64,000 nucleotides of DNA from Rhodobacter sp. SGA-6-6 (GCF_011043545.1 NZ_JAAKGP010000007.1:62001-126000), one strand, 5' to 3'. Shown: positions 42,701 through 51,308, numbered from the stretch's first letter. Notes: generated by a model not told the origin, from the letters alone. Numbers and translations are program-made.

Positions 42701-45552
42701 GTCCCGCCGTCCGCCAGCGCGAAGGTGCCGGTCTCCCCGGTCAGCGCGCCCTGGTCGGAACTGGCGGCATGGCCGAAATCGGGGTTGCCGCCGGTGCCGG
42801 CGACGGTGCCGGAGGCGCCGGTGACCAGGGCGAACTCGGGCGGCATCCAGTTGGGGGTCTGCAGGTCCTCGCCGCCGTGAAGCGTGTCGTTGCCCGCCCC
42901 GCCGAGAATCGTGTCCTGCCCCAGCCCGCCGTCGAGGCTGTCGTCGCCGCCGCCCGCCTCGATCAGGTCGTCGCCGTCGCCGCCCGACAGCGTGTCGTCG
43001 CCGTCGCCGGTGGTGATGCTGTCGTTGCCCGCGCCGCCCTCGGCCAGCGTCGCGCCGTCCAGGTCGATCAGGCTGTCGTCGCCCTCGCCGCCGTCCAGCG
43101 TGTCGGCCCCGGCCCCGCCGTAAAGCGTGTCCTCGCTGCCGCCGCCCAGCAGGCTGTCGTCGCCGGCGTCGCCCTGGATCAGGTCCTGATCGTCGCCGCC
43201 GTCGATGGTGTCGTGGCCTTCGCCGCCCGACAGGCTGTCGTTGCCCGAATTGCCGAAGAGATCATCGTCGCCCGCATCGCCGCTGGCGCTGTCGTCGCCG
43301 AAGCCCGCGTCGATCTGGTCGTTGCCCGCGCCGCCGGTGATGCTGTCGGCGCCGATGCCGCCGAAGATGACATCATCGCCCAGGCCGCCGTCGATGCTGT
43401 CGTCGTCGGCGAGATAGGCATCGGCCGGGTTGGTGTCGACCAGCAGCGAATAGATCGTGCCGTTGCCCATGCCGGTGGACGAAAGGTTCTGCACCGACAG
43501 GGTGGTGAAGGGTTGCAGAATGGTCAGCGTGGCGGGATCGGGCTCGGCGACCGGCGGCTGGGTGGCGGCCAGCGCGCCGCTGCCGTCGATGACGAAGCCG
43601 GTGCTGCCCGGGGTGAACTCGACCAGCCCGGCGGCGATGGCGTCGTTCAGGTCGATGGCCACGCCGTCCAGCCAGATCACCAGCGTCTCGGAGGGGTCGA
43701 TGGCAGCGATCACCAGCACCGCCCCCGCGACCTCCTGCCCGAAGCTGTGGGTGTGGGTCTCGTTGGCGTTGCTGCCGTTGCCGACATGGTAGCCGGTCAT
43801 CTCGCCGCCGCCCTCCAGCGCGACGGTCCAGCTGTCGACCGAGGCGCCGGTGGTGGCGACGCTGTGGTCGAAGTCGGCGTTGCCGTTGCTGCCGGTCAGG
43901 GTCTGGGTCAGGCCGGTGATCTCGGCATATTCCTGCCAGACGGTGTATTCGGCGCCGCCGCCGATGGTGTCGTCGCCCGCGCCGCCGATCAGCGTATCGG
44001 ACCCTCCGTTGCCCGACAGGTCGTCGTTGCCCTCGTCGCCCTCGATCCGGTCGTTGCCGGCCCCGCCGGCCAGCGTGTCGTCGCCATCGCCGCCGGAGAC
44101 CTGCACCCCGCCTTCGGTGGCGGTGGCGTCCAGATGGTCGTCCCCGCCGGTCAGGGTGACCGTCTCCATGCCGGTGAAGGTGCCGCCGCCGTCGCCCGAG
44201 ACGAAGCCGTAATCGCCCGCGCCGTCGCCGGTGAATTGCACCTCCACCCCCGTCTCGCCGGTGAAGACCAGCGAATCCGTGCCGGCCCCGCCGTGCAGCG
44301 CGTCCTCGCCCTCGCCTTCGCCGGTGACGAAGCTGTCGTCGCCGGTGCCGCCGTAGACGGTGTCGTCGCCCTGCCCGGCATGGATGGTGTCGTTGCCGCT
44401 ATAGCCGAAGATCAGGTCGGCCTCGCCGCCGGTCTGGTTGTCGGCATGGTCCACCCTGTCGCCGTCGGGATCGCCGGTATAGGCGCCGTCGATCACATCG
44501 CCCGCGGCGGTGCCCTGGACCACATAATCCGGCCCCGGGGCGGCGGTGGTGATGGTCAGATAGCCGGTGTCGACGTTCCCCGCCCCGTCCAGGATGGTAT
44601 AGGTCACCACGTTGGAGCCGATGTCGCCGTCGGCGGTGATGGTCAGCGTGCCGTCGGGGTTCAGCGTCACCTGCTCGCCGGTGGCCAGGGTCACGGTCTG
44701 GCCGGGCGCCACGTCCTGGCCCATGATCTCGGTGATGGTCAGGCCGGTGCCGGTCAGGTCGCGGTCGTTGGCCAGCACCTCGACCAGGCGGGTGGAATTG
44801 GCGGTCAGCTGCACCTCGTCGTCGAAGGCCAGCGCGATGGTCTGGATGCTGTCGCCCGAGATCAGCACGTTGGAATCATAGACCGCATCGCCGCCGTCGG
44901 CGATGCCGATCTTGATGGTGTTGACCTCACCCGCATTCACCGGCGCCTTGAAGGACAGCACATAGGTCAGCCCGTCCATCTCGGTGTTGAACTGGTCGGC
45001 GCCGTTGTCGCGGTAGAGGTTCTGGTTCGAGGCGGCGTTGACGTTGTCGATGGCGATGTTGCCGCTGGCGGTGACGGTGGCCTCGACGAATTCCCCGTTC
45101 ACCCAGACGCCGAAACTGTCGTTGACGTTGGAATTGACGTATTCGGGATATTCTTCCGAGGTGAAGACGAAGCGCATCGTCAGATAGTCGCCTTCGGGGA
45201 TGAAGCTGGCCTCGAAGATGGCGGCGTCGAAGGTCTGCTGGCCCGCGACCGCGTTCATAGCGGGGTCGCCGTCGATGCCGGCGGTGTCGGTGCCGGTGCC
45301 CTGGTTTATGTTGGTGTTGGTGGTGCCGGAACTGTTGGTGAAGTCGGCCGCGCGGCCGGTGGACAGGATCACGCCGCTGTCGCTGTCGGTGACGCCGGGG
45401 ATGGTGGAAAGCGCGCCGCTGTAGACCCCCGCCGCCCCGGCCGCGCCGGTGTAGCTGGCCGAGACGATCTGGATGCCGTCGCCGAAGATGGTTTCCGCCA
45501 TCTGCATGGCAGAGGCATTGGTGTCGATCGTCAACTCGTTCGCGATGGCCAT
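39703..45552 (-). CDS. Very large RTX protein with anchor-type N-terminus and Hint_2 domain (Hint-RTX 2)
   Basis: A 1949-residue secreted protein. Residues 10-250 match the choice-of-anchor L type domain (ETIFGDGIQIVSASYTGAAG, FTSEEYPEYVNSNVNDSFGV). A beta-rich Ig/cadherin-like segment follows to about 345 (LVEVLANDRDLTGTGLTI). RTX blocks fill about 350-1740, interrupted by two copies of a roughly 180-residue module (about 534-712 and 897-1084). The Hint_2 domain starts near 1756 (VPCFTPGTLIATDRG, SPQHRMLITG), and the tail is SLKKHEALLLTAA. GGAAGGG precedes the ATG. An adhesin or surface-layer role is likely; Hint would cleave or crosslink it. Confidence 0.9.
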   Translation of the reverse strand: MAIANELTIDTNASAMQMAETIFGDGIQIVSASYTGAAGAAGVYSGALSTIPGVTDSDSGVILSTGRAADFTNSSGTTNTNINQGTGTDTAGIDGDPAMNAVAGQQTFDAAIFEASFIPEGDYLTMRFVFTSEEYPEYVNSNVNDSFGVWVNGEFVEATVTASGNIAIDNVNAASNQNLYRDNGADQFNTEMDGLTYVLSFKAPVNAGEVNTIKIGIADGGDAVYDSNVLISGDSIQTIALAFDDEVQLTANSTRLVEVLANDRDLTGTGLTITEIMGQDVAPGQTVTLATGEQVTLNPDGTLTITADGDIGSNVVTYTILDGAGNVDTGYLTITTAAPGPDYVVQGTAAGDVIDGAYTGDPDGDRVDHADNQTGGEADLIFGYSGNDTIHAGQGDDTVYGGTGDDSFVTGEGEGEDALHGGAGTDSLVFTGETGVEVQFTGDGAGDYGFVSGDGGGTFTGMETVTLTGGDDHLDATATEGGVQVSGGDGDDTLAGGAGNDRIEGDEGNDDLSGNGGSDTLIGGAGDDTIGGGAEYTVWQEYAEITGLTQTLTGSNGNADFDHSVATTGASVDSWTVALEGGGEMTGYHVGNGSNANETHTHSFGQEVAGAVLVIAAIDPSETLVIWLDGVAIDLNDAIAAGLVEFTPGSTGFVIDGSGALAATQPPVAEPDPATLTILQPFTTLSVQNLSSTGMGNGTIYSLLVDTNPADAYLADDDSIDGGLGDDVIFGGIGADSITGGAGNDQIDAGFGDDSASGDAGDDDLFGNSGNDSLSGGEGHDTIDGGDDQDLIQGDAGDDSLLGGGSEDTLYGGAGADTLDGGEGDDSLIDLDGATLAEGGAGNDSITTGDGDDTLSGGDGDDLIEAGGGDDSLDGGLGQDTILGGAGNDTLHGGEDLQTPNWMPPEFALVTGASGTVAGTGGNPDFGHAASSDQGALTGETGTFALADGGTELAAGYRVGGGDTPHETHTHVFSADVGSVQLRLTGLNTAETLVIWVDGQPLDLNQAMALGLVEFASGTTSYYIDADGHLAAGADAPGPFQPAVLVIHGPMTSVSVENLSSDSGGVFYELSVDTTPAWEVIPDDADSLSGGAGDDLIAGGSGDDTLAGDAGNDTLDGGDGADVLSGGGDRDLIHGGGGDVVDGGEEGDDHDTLVVNDVASFVYGGGNNESGTVTFNDGSTLTFQNIEVLVVDGVSHGTGDGVVQGTAGADTMLPGYTDANGDVIDGSDGPDDVIEAGDGADSVQAGDGDDTVRGGSGNDTLHGGAGANLLEGGDDRDVIHATGTDTVDGGEGGDDFDILVVDGIDSIAYGEDGESGVVTRSDGSTVAFTGIEQIQLAGATPDGLIWGTGGGDLIGAGYIDANGDVIDNNDAILSNPGSDDDEIYALGGNDAIHALEGDDRAYGGTGNDLIETGAGNDYAQGDEDDDTLYGGEGDDFLRGDAGNDFVYGGAGDDSVYGGAGNDEVYGGDGHDHVYGGYGDDTVYGGGGNDTVTGSGENDLVYGGDGDDFIQGSNGADTLIGGAGADTMLGEEDADTFYGGAGDYVDGYESTTTGEDDDTLYVEDVASVSLDPGNPENGTVFFNDGGTLEFYNIENLYVDGVLYGQQPDHVVEGGAGDDVIDAGYTGDPEGDRVDAGDAADGSDDDLILAEGGNDLVEAGAGDDIVYGGTGNDTLIGGGGADTLEGGDDRDLFLGGIGDVIDGGEGGDDYDTLDLTGLGDVNVIYDSANPENGTVEFLDGSGAVVGTLSFSNIENVIVPCFTPGTLIATDRGEVRVEKLREGDRVLTRDSGYQEIRWIGRRDLSADELAAAPQLNPVRIRKGALGLNLPERDLVVSPQHRMLITGSRAELLFGEQEVLVAATHLAGRPGIAQEDAADGVGYIHLLFDRHEIVRANGAWSESYQPGALTLAGMEDDLRRELLTLFPDLKLGLLFPAARLSLKKHEALLLTAA
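42300..42860 (-). repeat. Second copy of a duplicated module inside Hint-RTX 2
   Basis: It encodes about residues 897-1084, starting near TPNWMPPEFALVTG. It shares with the first copy the order HETHTHVF, then ETLVIWVDGQPLDLN, then LGLVEFASGTTSYYID and VSVENLSSD. RTX repeats lie on both sides. Divergence between copies is substantial, so the duplication is old. Confidence 0.7.
43415..43950 (-). repeat. First copy of a duplicated module inside Hint-RTX 2
   Basis: It encodes about residues 534-712, starting near WQEYAEITGLTQTLTG. Landmarks are NETHTHSFGQEV, SETLVIWLDGVAIDLNDAI, AGLVEFTPGSTGFVID and LSVQNLSST, then YSLLVDTNPAD. It has no RTX nonapeptides itself. I do not recognise the domain. 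Confidence 0.7.
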
Positions 45553-45768
45553 TCGTTACCCTTCCGTCGATCCGCTTCCGCCGCAGGGGAAGCGGCGCAC
45601 CAGCCACGACCGCCCTGGCGGAATCTCCTCCTCCAGCGCGGTTTATCGGATCGAAGGGTTAAGCTTGCATTGCGGCGAAACCGCGGGGCGACCGTGGCGG
45701 CCCCGCGCGGAATTATGTCGAATGCACGGCATTTCATGCCGCCGGGCGGGGCGGGGCGGCGCAAATGA

Positions 45769-45795
45769 AAAGGGCCCCCGAGACGGAGGCCCTTT
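45769..45795 (-). terminator. Intrinsic terminator after Hint-RTX 3
   Basis: On the minus strand GGGCCTCCG and CGGGGGCCC form a stem with a TCT loop, flanked by AAA and TTT and followed by TTTTCATTTG. It is a textbook intrinsic terminator 54 nt after the Hint-RTX 3 stop, upstream of Hint-RTX 2. Confidence 0.85.
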
Positions 45796-45848
45796 CCCTT
45801 GCGACCGGAGTGCCTTGCAGGCGGACCCGGTCCGCGCTGCATAACCCG

Positions 45849-48626
45849 TTACTTGACCAGAAGCCGCGCCTCGTGCCGCTTCAGCGTGCGGCGGGCGGCC
45901 TGGTAATCCTCGATCCCCTTGTCGCTCTTCAACTCGGGGAAAAGCTCGAAGATCTCGCTCCTCTGGGCGTTGCCCAACCCTTTCAGCGTGTAATCGCCGG
46001 GCTGGAAGCTTTCGGTCCAGGCGCCGTTCGACAGCACCACCTCGTGCCGGTCGAACATGAAGTGGATATAGGTCACGCCGATCGCCTCGACCGCATGGAC
46101 GCCCTGGGTGCCGGCCAGGTGCTTCGCCGCCACCAGCACCTCGTGCTCGTCGAAGTAGAGCTGGGTCCGGTCGTTCGCCACCAGCAGCCGGTGGTTGGGC
46201 GAGACCATCATGTCCTGCTCCGGCAACCCGTTGCCGAGCGCGCCGCGCTTGATGAAGACCGGCTGCAGGTGGCTGTTCAGCCGCAGTTCCTGCCCCGTCA
46301 GCGCCTTCTCGCCCACCCAGCGGATTTCCTGGATGCCGTTGTCGCGGGTCACCACCTTGTCGCCCGGCCGCAGGCTTTCCACCGGCATCTCGCCGCGCGG
46401 GGTGGCGATCAGGGTGCCGGGGGTGAAGCAGGGGATGACGTTCTCGATGTTGACGAAGGTCAGCGTCCCGGTCTCGTTGCCGTCGTCGTCGAGGAAATGG
46501 ACAACGCCGTTCTCGGGGTTGGTCGGGTCGTAGTCGATCCGCAGCGGGCCGGCGCCGGAGAGGTCCAGCGTGTCGTAGTCGTCGCCGCCCTCGCTGCCGT
46601 CGATCACGTCGCCGCTGCCGTCGGCGCCGCTGCCGACGATGAAGACGTCGCGGTCGTCGCCGCCGGTCATGGTGTCGCTGCCCTGGCCGCCGACCAGCGT
46701 GTCGTTGCCGGCGCCGCCGAACAGCGAGTCCTCGTCCACGCCGCCGTCGAGGTAGTCGTCGCCCTCGTCGCCGTAGAGGGTGTCGTCGTCGTCGCGGCCG
46801 TAGATGGTGTCGTTGCCCTCGCCGCCGAACATCAGGTCGCGGTTGTTGTCGGGCCGCAGGTCGCCGGCCTCGTCGGGGATGTCCAGCGCGTCGCCGATCA
46901 CGTCGTTCAGGCCGCCGTAGATCAGGTCGTCGCCGGTGCCGCCGTGGATGGTGTCGCTGCCCTCGCTGCCGACCAGGGTGTCGTCCCCGTCGCCGCCGAA
47001 GACCAGGTCGGCGTCGATGCCGGCATCGACCAGGTCGTTGCCGTCGCCGCCGTGGATGGTGTCGGCATCGTCGCCGGTGCGGATGGTGTCGTTGCCGGTG
47101 CCGCCGAAGACCAGGTCGCGGTCGTTGTTCGGATCGGCATCGGCCGGGTAGACGCCGGGATAGTCGATGTCGGGCAGCGGAAGGCCGCCGCCGCCGGTGG
47201 TGTCGATCACGTCGTCGCCGTCGCCGCCGAAGACGGTGTCGTTGCCCTGGCCCGAGACGATGGTGTCGTTGCCGCCGCCGGCCACCACGCGGTCGTCGTT
47301 CGGCCCGTCGCCGCCGATGATCGCATCGTTGGCGTCGATGCGGTCGCCGTCGAACGGGTCGACGTAGCCGGTGTCGATCAGATCGCCACCCTCGGTGCCG
47401 CGGACGATGCCGTCGCGGCCCGGGCCGCCGCTGCCGACGGTGACCACGACCTGCGCCGTGTCGGTGCCGCCGTTGCCGTCCGAGATCTCGTAGTCGATGG
47501 TGGCGGTGCCGGTGAAGCCGGCCGCAGGGGTGAAGGTCAGGGTGCCGTCCGGGTTGACCGTGACGGTGCCGTCGGCCGAGGTGGGCGTGCCGACCACCGC
47601 CAGCGTGTCGCCGTCGACATCGGTGTCGTTCGCCAGCACCGGGATCACCACCGGCACGTTGACCGTGGTGGTCGCGGTGTCGTCATTGGCGTCCGGCGCG
47701 TCGTTCACCGGGGTCACGTTCACCGTGACGGTCGAGGTGGCGGTGTTGCCGTCCGGGTCCGTCACCACATAGGTGATGGTGTCCGGCCCGTGGTAGTTGC
47801 CGTCCGGCGTATAGGTGAGGGTGCCGTCCGGGTTCACCGTCACCGTGCCGTGGTCGGCGGTCGGGGTGCCGTCGATGGCCAGCGGATCGCCGTTCGGGTC
47901 GGTGTCGTTGCCGAGGACGTCGATCACCACCGGGGTGTCTTCCGGGGTCTCGGCGGTGTCCGGGTTGGCGACCGGGTCCTCGTCGGGGACGATGTTGTCC
48001 ACCGTGTCCGACAGCGAGAAGAAATCGACCGTGCCCAGGAAGTTGTCGCCGATGTTGTTCAGCATGTCGGGGTCGGAATTGGCCTGACCGGCGCCGACGA
48101 TCCAAGGCTGGCTCTGGTCGGCCATGTCCATGGTCAGTCCGGGCGGCACGTCGGCGCTGTAGTCGGCGCCGGAGGTCTGGTTCTCGATCGCCAGTTGGCC
48201 GCCCGCGCCGCCCTCGTCCCAGGAATAGCTGAGGTTGATGGTGTCGCCCGGCTGGTAGAAGTCCGGCCCGGTCGAGAAGGTGGTGGAGCCGCCCTCGGTC
48301 TCGTGCGTGATCTGGACCGAGCCGTCGGGGAAGACCTCGACCCGGTAGCTGCCCTGGTTCTCGCCCGTGCTGTCGCGGGACAGCACGGTCTGCGGGCCGT
48401 CCATGTCGCCGTCGGTGGGGCGGAAGTTGATCTCCAGAGTGCCGCGATCCATCTGGAACTGCGACGCGGGGTAGATCTTGGCGAAGTCGTTGACACCGTC
48501 GAGGACGAGGTCGCCCCCGACAGCGGAAGCGCCATTCAGGTAGATCCCGTTCTGGATCCCGTTGATCGGCGCATCATCGACAACCGTGGTGTTGTCGTCG
48601 AAATTGTAAAGCGCGAAAACCGGCAT
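45849..48626 (-). CDS. RTX protein with LamG-like and Ig-like domains and Hint_2 domain (Hint-RTX 3)
   Basis: A 925-residue secreted protein. Residues 1-200 are a concanavalin/LamG-like domain (PVFALYNFDDNTTVVDD, GTLEINFRPTDGDMDG). Two tandem cadherin/Ig-like repeats follow at about 215-310 and 313-400 (VLGNDTDPNGDPLAIDGTPT and VLANDTDVDGDTLAVVGTPT). RTX repeats cover about 405-700. The Hint_2 domain begins near residue 731 ([27 protein letters not shown]). The tail is RTLKRHEARLLVK. The ATG at 48626 is preceded by GAGGGAACAAG. Its own terminator lies at 45769-45795, so each of the three Hint-RTX genes is probably a separate unit. Confidence 0.9.
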   Translation of the reverse strand: MPVFALYNFDDNTTVVDDAPINGIQNGIYLNGASAVGGDLVLDGVNDFAKIYPASQFQMDRGTLEINFRPTDGDMDGPQTVLSRDSTGENQGSYRVEVFPDGSVQITHETEGGSTTFSTGPDFYQPGDTINLSYSWDEGGAGGQLAIENQTSGADYSADVPPGLTMDMADQSQPWIVGAGQANSDPDMLNNIGDNFLGTVDFFSLSDTVDNIVPDEDPVANPDTAETPEDTPVVIDVLGNDTDPNGDPLAIDGTPTADHGTVTVNPDGTLTYTPDGNYHGPDTITYVVTDPDGNTATSTVTVNVTPVNDAPDANDDTATTTVNVPVVIPVLANDTDVDGDTLAVVGTPTSADGTVTVNPDGTLTFTPAAGFTGTATIDYEISDGNGGTDTAQVVVTVGSGGPGRDGIVRGTEGGDLIDTGYVDPFDGDRIDANDAIIGGDGPNDDRVVAGGGNDTIVSGQGNDTVFGGDGDDVIDTTGGGGLPLPDIDYPGVYPADADPNNDRDLVFGGTGNDTIRTGDDADTIHGGDGNDLVDAGIDADLVFGGDGDDTLVGSEGSDTIHGGTGDDLIYGGLNDVIGDALDIPDEAGDLRPDNNRDLMFGGEGNDTIYGRDDDDTLYGDEGDDYLDGGVDEDSLFGGAGNDTLVGGQGSDTMTGGDDRDVFIVGSGADGSGDVIDGSEGGDDYDTLDLSGAGPLRIDYDPTNPENGVVHFLDDDGNETGTLTFVNIENVIPCFTPGTLIATPRGEMPVESLRPGDKVVTRDNGIQEIRWVGEKALTGQELRLNSHLQPVFIKRGALGNGLPEQDMMVSPNHRLLVANDRTQLYFDEHEVLVAAKHLAGTQGVHAVEAIGVTYIHFMFDRHEVVLSNGAWTESFQPGDYTLKGLGNAQRSEIFELFPELKSDKGIEDYQAARRTLKRHEARLLVK

Positions 48627-49418
48627 CTCTTGTTCCCTCGATCCTTTGGCGTCGCCGCCACACCCCGTTACATCCCGTCCCGGCCCCAAGGCCGGAAGGA
48701 AGACGCCACGAAGCCCGCTTGCGCAGGTTCCATGCGGACCGATCGAGCAGGTGATGTGAGGAGGGGGATGCCCAGGCCAGAAAAGGCCATTCGCCAGCAT
48801 GGCGTTCGCCGGTGATCCGGCAGCGGCAGCACTCTCGTCACTGTATCCGCGCCTCGCGGCGCGTCACCAACATACGACCGCCCCCACGGCCCATACGTCT
48901 TCAGCAGACCCTTTCCTGATACCTTCCGTTCACCTTGGCGCAAAGGGAAAAACGGCAAATTTCTGTCAAAGTGAAACCGCCGGGTGGGGGACGCCGCGGG
49001 GTTCGCCGCAGGGTTGTGGAGGGGATTGTTTCCGGTCCGGCATCGATCCGGCGGGGCATCGGCGGCGAACCGCGGCAAACCGGCCGATTTCGGCCGGTTC
49101 GGGCCAGCGCCCGGCCGGGAATGTTCACCATCCTGAAACTTGGGCAGCCCTGCCCCGATCCGTTAACCCTCGCCCGCAATCGCGGCAGGATTGCGGCCGA
49201 GCGCTGCCCGCCTGTTCGGAATCCGGAACCAATCGCGCGGAATTTCCGGCATCGGCGCCTGCCGGCCGACGGTCAGGGTTAACGGGTGCCGAATCACACC
49301 GGGGTTTCGCCGGCTGGACAGGGCTGTCCGGGGCCGCGATTCGGGATGTTGAGCGCGAGTGATGGGCCGCAGCGCCCGATTGACGGCCGGAGCAGCGGCG
49401 GATACACCGCGCGGCGTG
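48627..49418. other. Gene-free region upstream of Hint-RTX 3
   Basis: About 790 nt without a convincing gene. The stretch 48890-48990 is AT-richer, with a TTGACA on the minus strand at 48964-48969 that could be a -35 element for Hint-RTX 3, but no good -10 is visible at the right distance. Open frames here have no family resemblance or ribosome sites. The tRNA-Leu gene bounds it on the right. Confidence 0.5.
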
Positions 49419-49502
49419 GCCCGAGTGGCGGAACGGTAGACGCAGCGGATTCAAAATCCGTCGCCGCAAGGCATGAGAGTTCGAATCTCTCCTCGGGCAC
49501 CA
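49419..49502 (+). tRNA. tRNA-Leu (anticodon CAA)
   Basis: The acceptor arms GCCCGAG and CTCGGGC pair perfectly. The anticodon loop TTCAAAA gives anticodon CAA, reading UUG. The long variable arm (TCGCCGCAAGGCATG) is class II, as for leucine. The T arm GAGAGTTCGAATCTCTC is standard, and CCA is encoded at 49500-49502. Confidence 0.96.
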
Positions 49503-49570
49503 CTTTCTGGCGAACTCCTTGCCAGAGTTTGATCCTCCCAATTACCCGCTGATCCCGCGACTTTTCTCCG

Positions 49571-49779
49571 GGCGGGAAAAGGCGAGGCACTGCCTCGCCC
49601 CCGCCCGTGCGCGACATGTCAACCGGAGACCTGTCGGCACGAGACCCCGGAAGGCCAGCGCCCGACCGGGCGGGCGAGAAGCGCCCGCCGAGGGGCGGGC
49701 GGGCGCTGGCCGGGCCATTGAGGCCCGGCCGGGACAAGGTGCAGCCGTTGCGCCATGGCGAAGGCACGCGCCTTCGCCA
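49571..49779 (+). repeat. 210-bp structured repeat, copy 2
   Basis: It carries the four family stem-loops in order, opening with GCGAGGCA/TGCCTCGC and closing with GGCGAAGGC-ACGC-GCCTTCGCC. It begins 68 nt after the tRNA-Leu gene and ends before the convergent zinc peptidase gene. Confidence 0.87.
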
Positions 49780-49812
49780 GGACACCGGCAGAGCGGCGGC
49801 GCGGCTCCCGCC

Positions 49813-50670
49813 CTACAGATCGTCCGTCGAGAAGGTGTCGCAATCGGCGATGCGGCCGGATTGCAGCCCGGTCACGAACCAGCGCGACCGCTGCTCCGAG
49901 GTGCCGTGGGTGAAGGTATGCGGCATCGGCCGCCGGCCGGCGTTCCGTTGCAGCGTGTCGTCGCCGATCTGGCGCGCCGCCGCCACCGCCTCTTCCAGGT
50001 CGCCCGGCTCGATCGTGCCCAGCTCCTGCGCCGCCGCCCGCGCCCAGATGCCCGACAGGCAATCCGCCTGCAGTTCGATCCGCACCGAGATCTCGTTCGA
50101 TTCCGCCTCGCTCACCTGCTGGCGGATCTGGTTGGCCTTGCCGAGGATGCCGAGTTCGTCCTGCACATGATGGCCCACCTCATGCGCCACCACATAGGCG
50201 GCGGCGAAATCGCCGTTCGCCCCCAGCCGCTGCGACAGCGTGGTGAAGAAGGCGGTGTCGAGATAGACCTTCTTGTCCGCCGGGCAGTAGAACGGCCCCG
50301 TCGCCTCGGACGCGCCGCCGCAGGCCGAGGGAGTGTGGTCCTTGAACAGCACCAGCGTGGTGGGCTTGTAGGTCCGGTTCAGCTGGTCGCGGAACACCGC
50401 GGTCCAGATCTCCTCGGTATCGGCCAGGGTGACGGCGACGAATTCGCCGGCCTGGCGGTCGGCCTCGGTCAGCTCCACCGGGCCCTCCTGCCCGCCCTCC
50501 ATCCCGCCGGGGCCGAGCAGCTGGCTGGGGTCCACCCCCAGGAACAGCGCCAGCAGGACCACGACGATGGCCCCTGCCCCGCCGACCGAGGCGGTGCGCC
50601 CGCCCATCCGCCCGCCCATCTGGCGGCGGTCCTCGATGTTGCGGCTCTGGCGGCGACCCTTCCATTCCAT
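49813..50670 (-). CDS. Neutral zinc metallopeptidase, YpfJ/KPN_02809 family
   Basis: A 285-residue membrane-anchored protein of the putative neutral zinc metallopeptidase family. The N-terminus is a short basic region (MEWKGRRQSRNIEDRR), then one membrane segment (GAGAIVVVLLALFLGV). The catalytic motif is VAHEVGHHVQDELG (HExxH), followed by IELQADCLSGIWA, where the Glu/Asp supplies the third ligand. The ATG at 50670 gives the standard start; the longer upstream frame is leader. It is divergent from the dsbB-like gene. Peptidase activity of this family has little direct proof. Confidence 0.9.
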   Translation of the reverse strand: MEWKGRRQSRNIEDRRQMGGRMGGRTASVGGAGAIVVVLLALFLGVDPSQLLGPGGMEGGQEGPVELTEADRQAGEFVAVTLADTEEIWTAVFRDQLNRTYKPTTLVLFKDHTPSACGGASEATGPFYCPADKKVYLDTAFFTTLSQRLGANGDFAAAYVVAHEVGHHVQDELGILGKANQIRQQVSEAESNEISVRIELQADCLSGIWARAAAQELGTIEPGDLEEAVAAARQIGDDTLQRNAGRRPMPHTFTHGTSEQRSRWFVTGLQSGRIADCDTFSTDDL

Positions 50671-50837
50671 CCCGGCACCCTTTCTCGACAGCGTTGGTGA
50701 CTTTGGGCCGCGGCCCGGATGGGGAAAGCCTAGCCCCTTGCCCGCCGCCCCGGAAGGGGGAGCTTTCACCATGGCGTGTCTTCCGCCTGCCGGGACCCGG
50801 CGCTATGGTCGCGCCGCAACGGCGAAGGATGGGCGAC

Positions 50838-51308
50838 ATGGCTGACACCGCGACACGGGCGATGACGCTGGCGGGCCTCGGCTCGGCGGCGCTGCTGGCC
50901 GGGGCCTTCGGCTTCCAGTATATCGGCGGCATGGCGCCCTGCCAGCTGTGCCTCTGGCAGCGCTGGCCCCATGCGGCGGCGGTGCTGATCCTCGGGCTGG
51001 CGCTGGCGACCGGCTGGCGGTGGCTTGCCTGGCTGGGCGCGCTGGCGGCGCTGGCGACGGCGGGGATCGGCCTCTTCCACGCGGGGGTGGAGCAGGGCTG
51101 GTGGGAGTTCGTCTCTTCCTGCACCCAAGGCTCGATCTCCGGCCTCTCCGGCGCCGAACTGCTGGACCCCAGCCTCGCCACCGCCCCGCCGGTGCGCTGC
51201 GACGCGATCCCCTGGTCGCTGATGGGAATCTCCATGGCCGGCTGGAACGCCATCGCCTCCGCCGGGCTGGCGCTGGTCTGGGTGTTCGCGGCGGTGCGAC
51301 CGCGCTGA
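50838..51308 (+). CDS. Disulfide bond formation protein B (DsbB-like)
   Basis: A 156-residue inner-membrane quinone reductase-like protein with four membrane segments. The first periplasmic Cys pair is in MAPCQLCLWQRWPH (CxxC), and the second is formed by FVSSCTQG and PPVRCDAIPW, as in the DsbB family that reoxidises DsbA. Lengths and spacing are normal. The ATG at 50838 follows GAAGGA; a second in-frame ATG at 50829 is possible. It is a single gene, followed by the 210-bp repeat and a palindrome before the convergent dgt gene. Confidence 0.9.
   Translation: MADTATRAMTLAGLGSAALLAGAFGFQYIGGMAPCQLCLWQRWPHAAAVLILGLALATGWRWLAWLGALAALATAGIGLFHAGVEQGWWEFVSSCTQGSISGLSGAELLDPSLATAPPVRCDAIPWSLMGISMAGWNAIASAGLALVWVFAAVRPR

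Noticed and set aside
39697-45768. A 2023-codon open frame on the plus strand opposite Hint-RTX 2 (and similar frames opposite Hint-RTX 1 and 3)
   Set aside because: It is the mirror image of RTX codons: GAC and GGC on the coding strand give GTC and GCC on the other, so stops are absent. Its product is low-complexity Val/Ala/Asp/Gly with no family features, and the minus-strand reading has clear domains.
37760-48000. CRISPR-like or satellite direct repeats
   Set aside because: The short repeating units are RTX nonapeptide codons in frame inside coding genes, with no fixed repeat length and no unique spacers.
49419-49779. Integration site of a genomic island at tRNA-Leu
   Set aside because: There is no integrase, no duplicated tRNA 3' end and no shift in gene content downstream; only the dispersed repeat follows.
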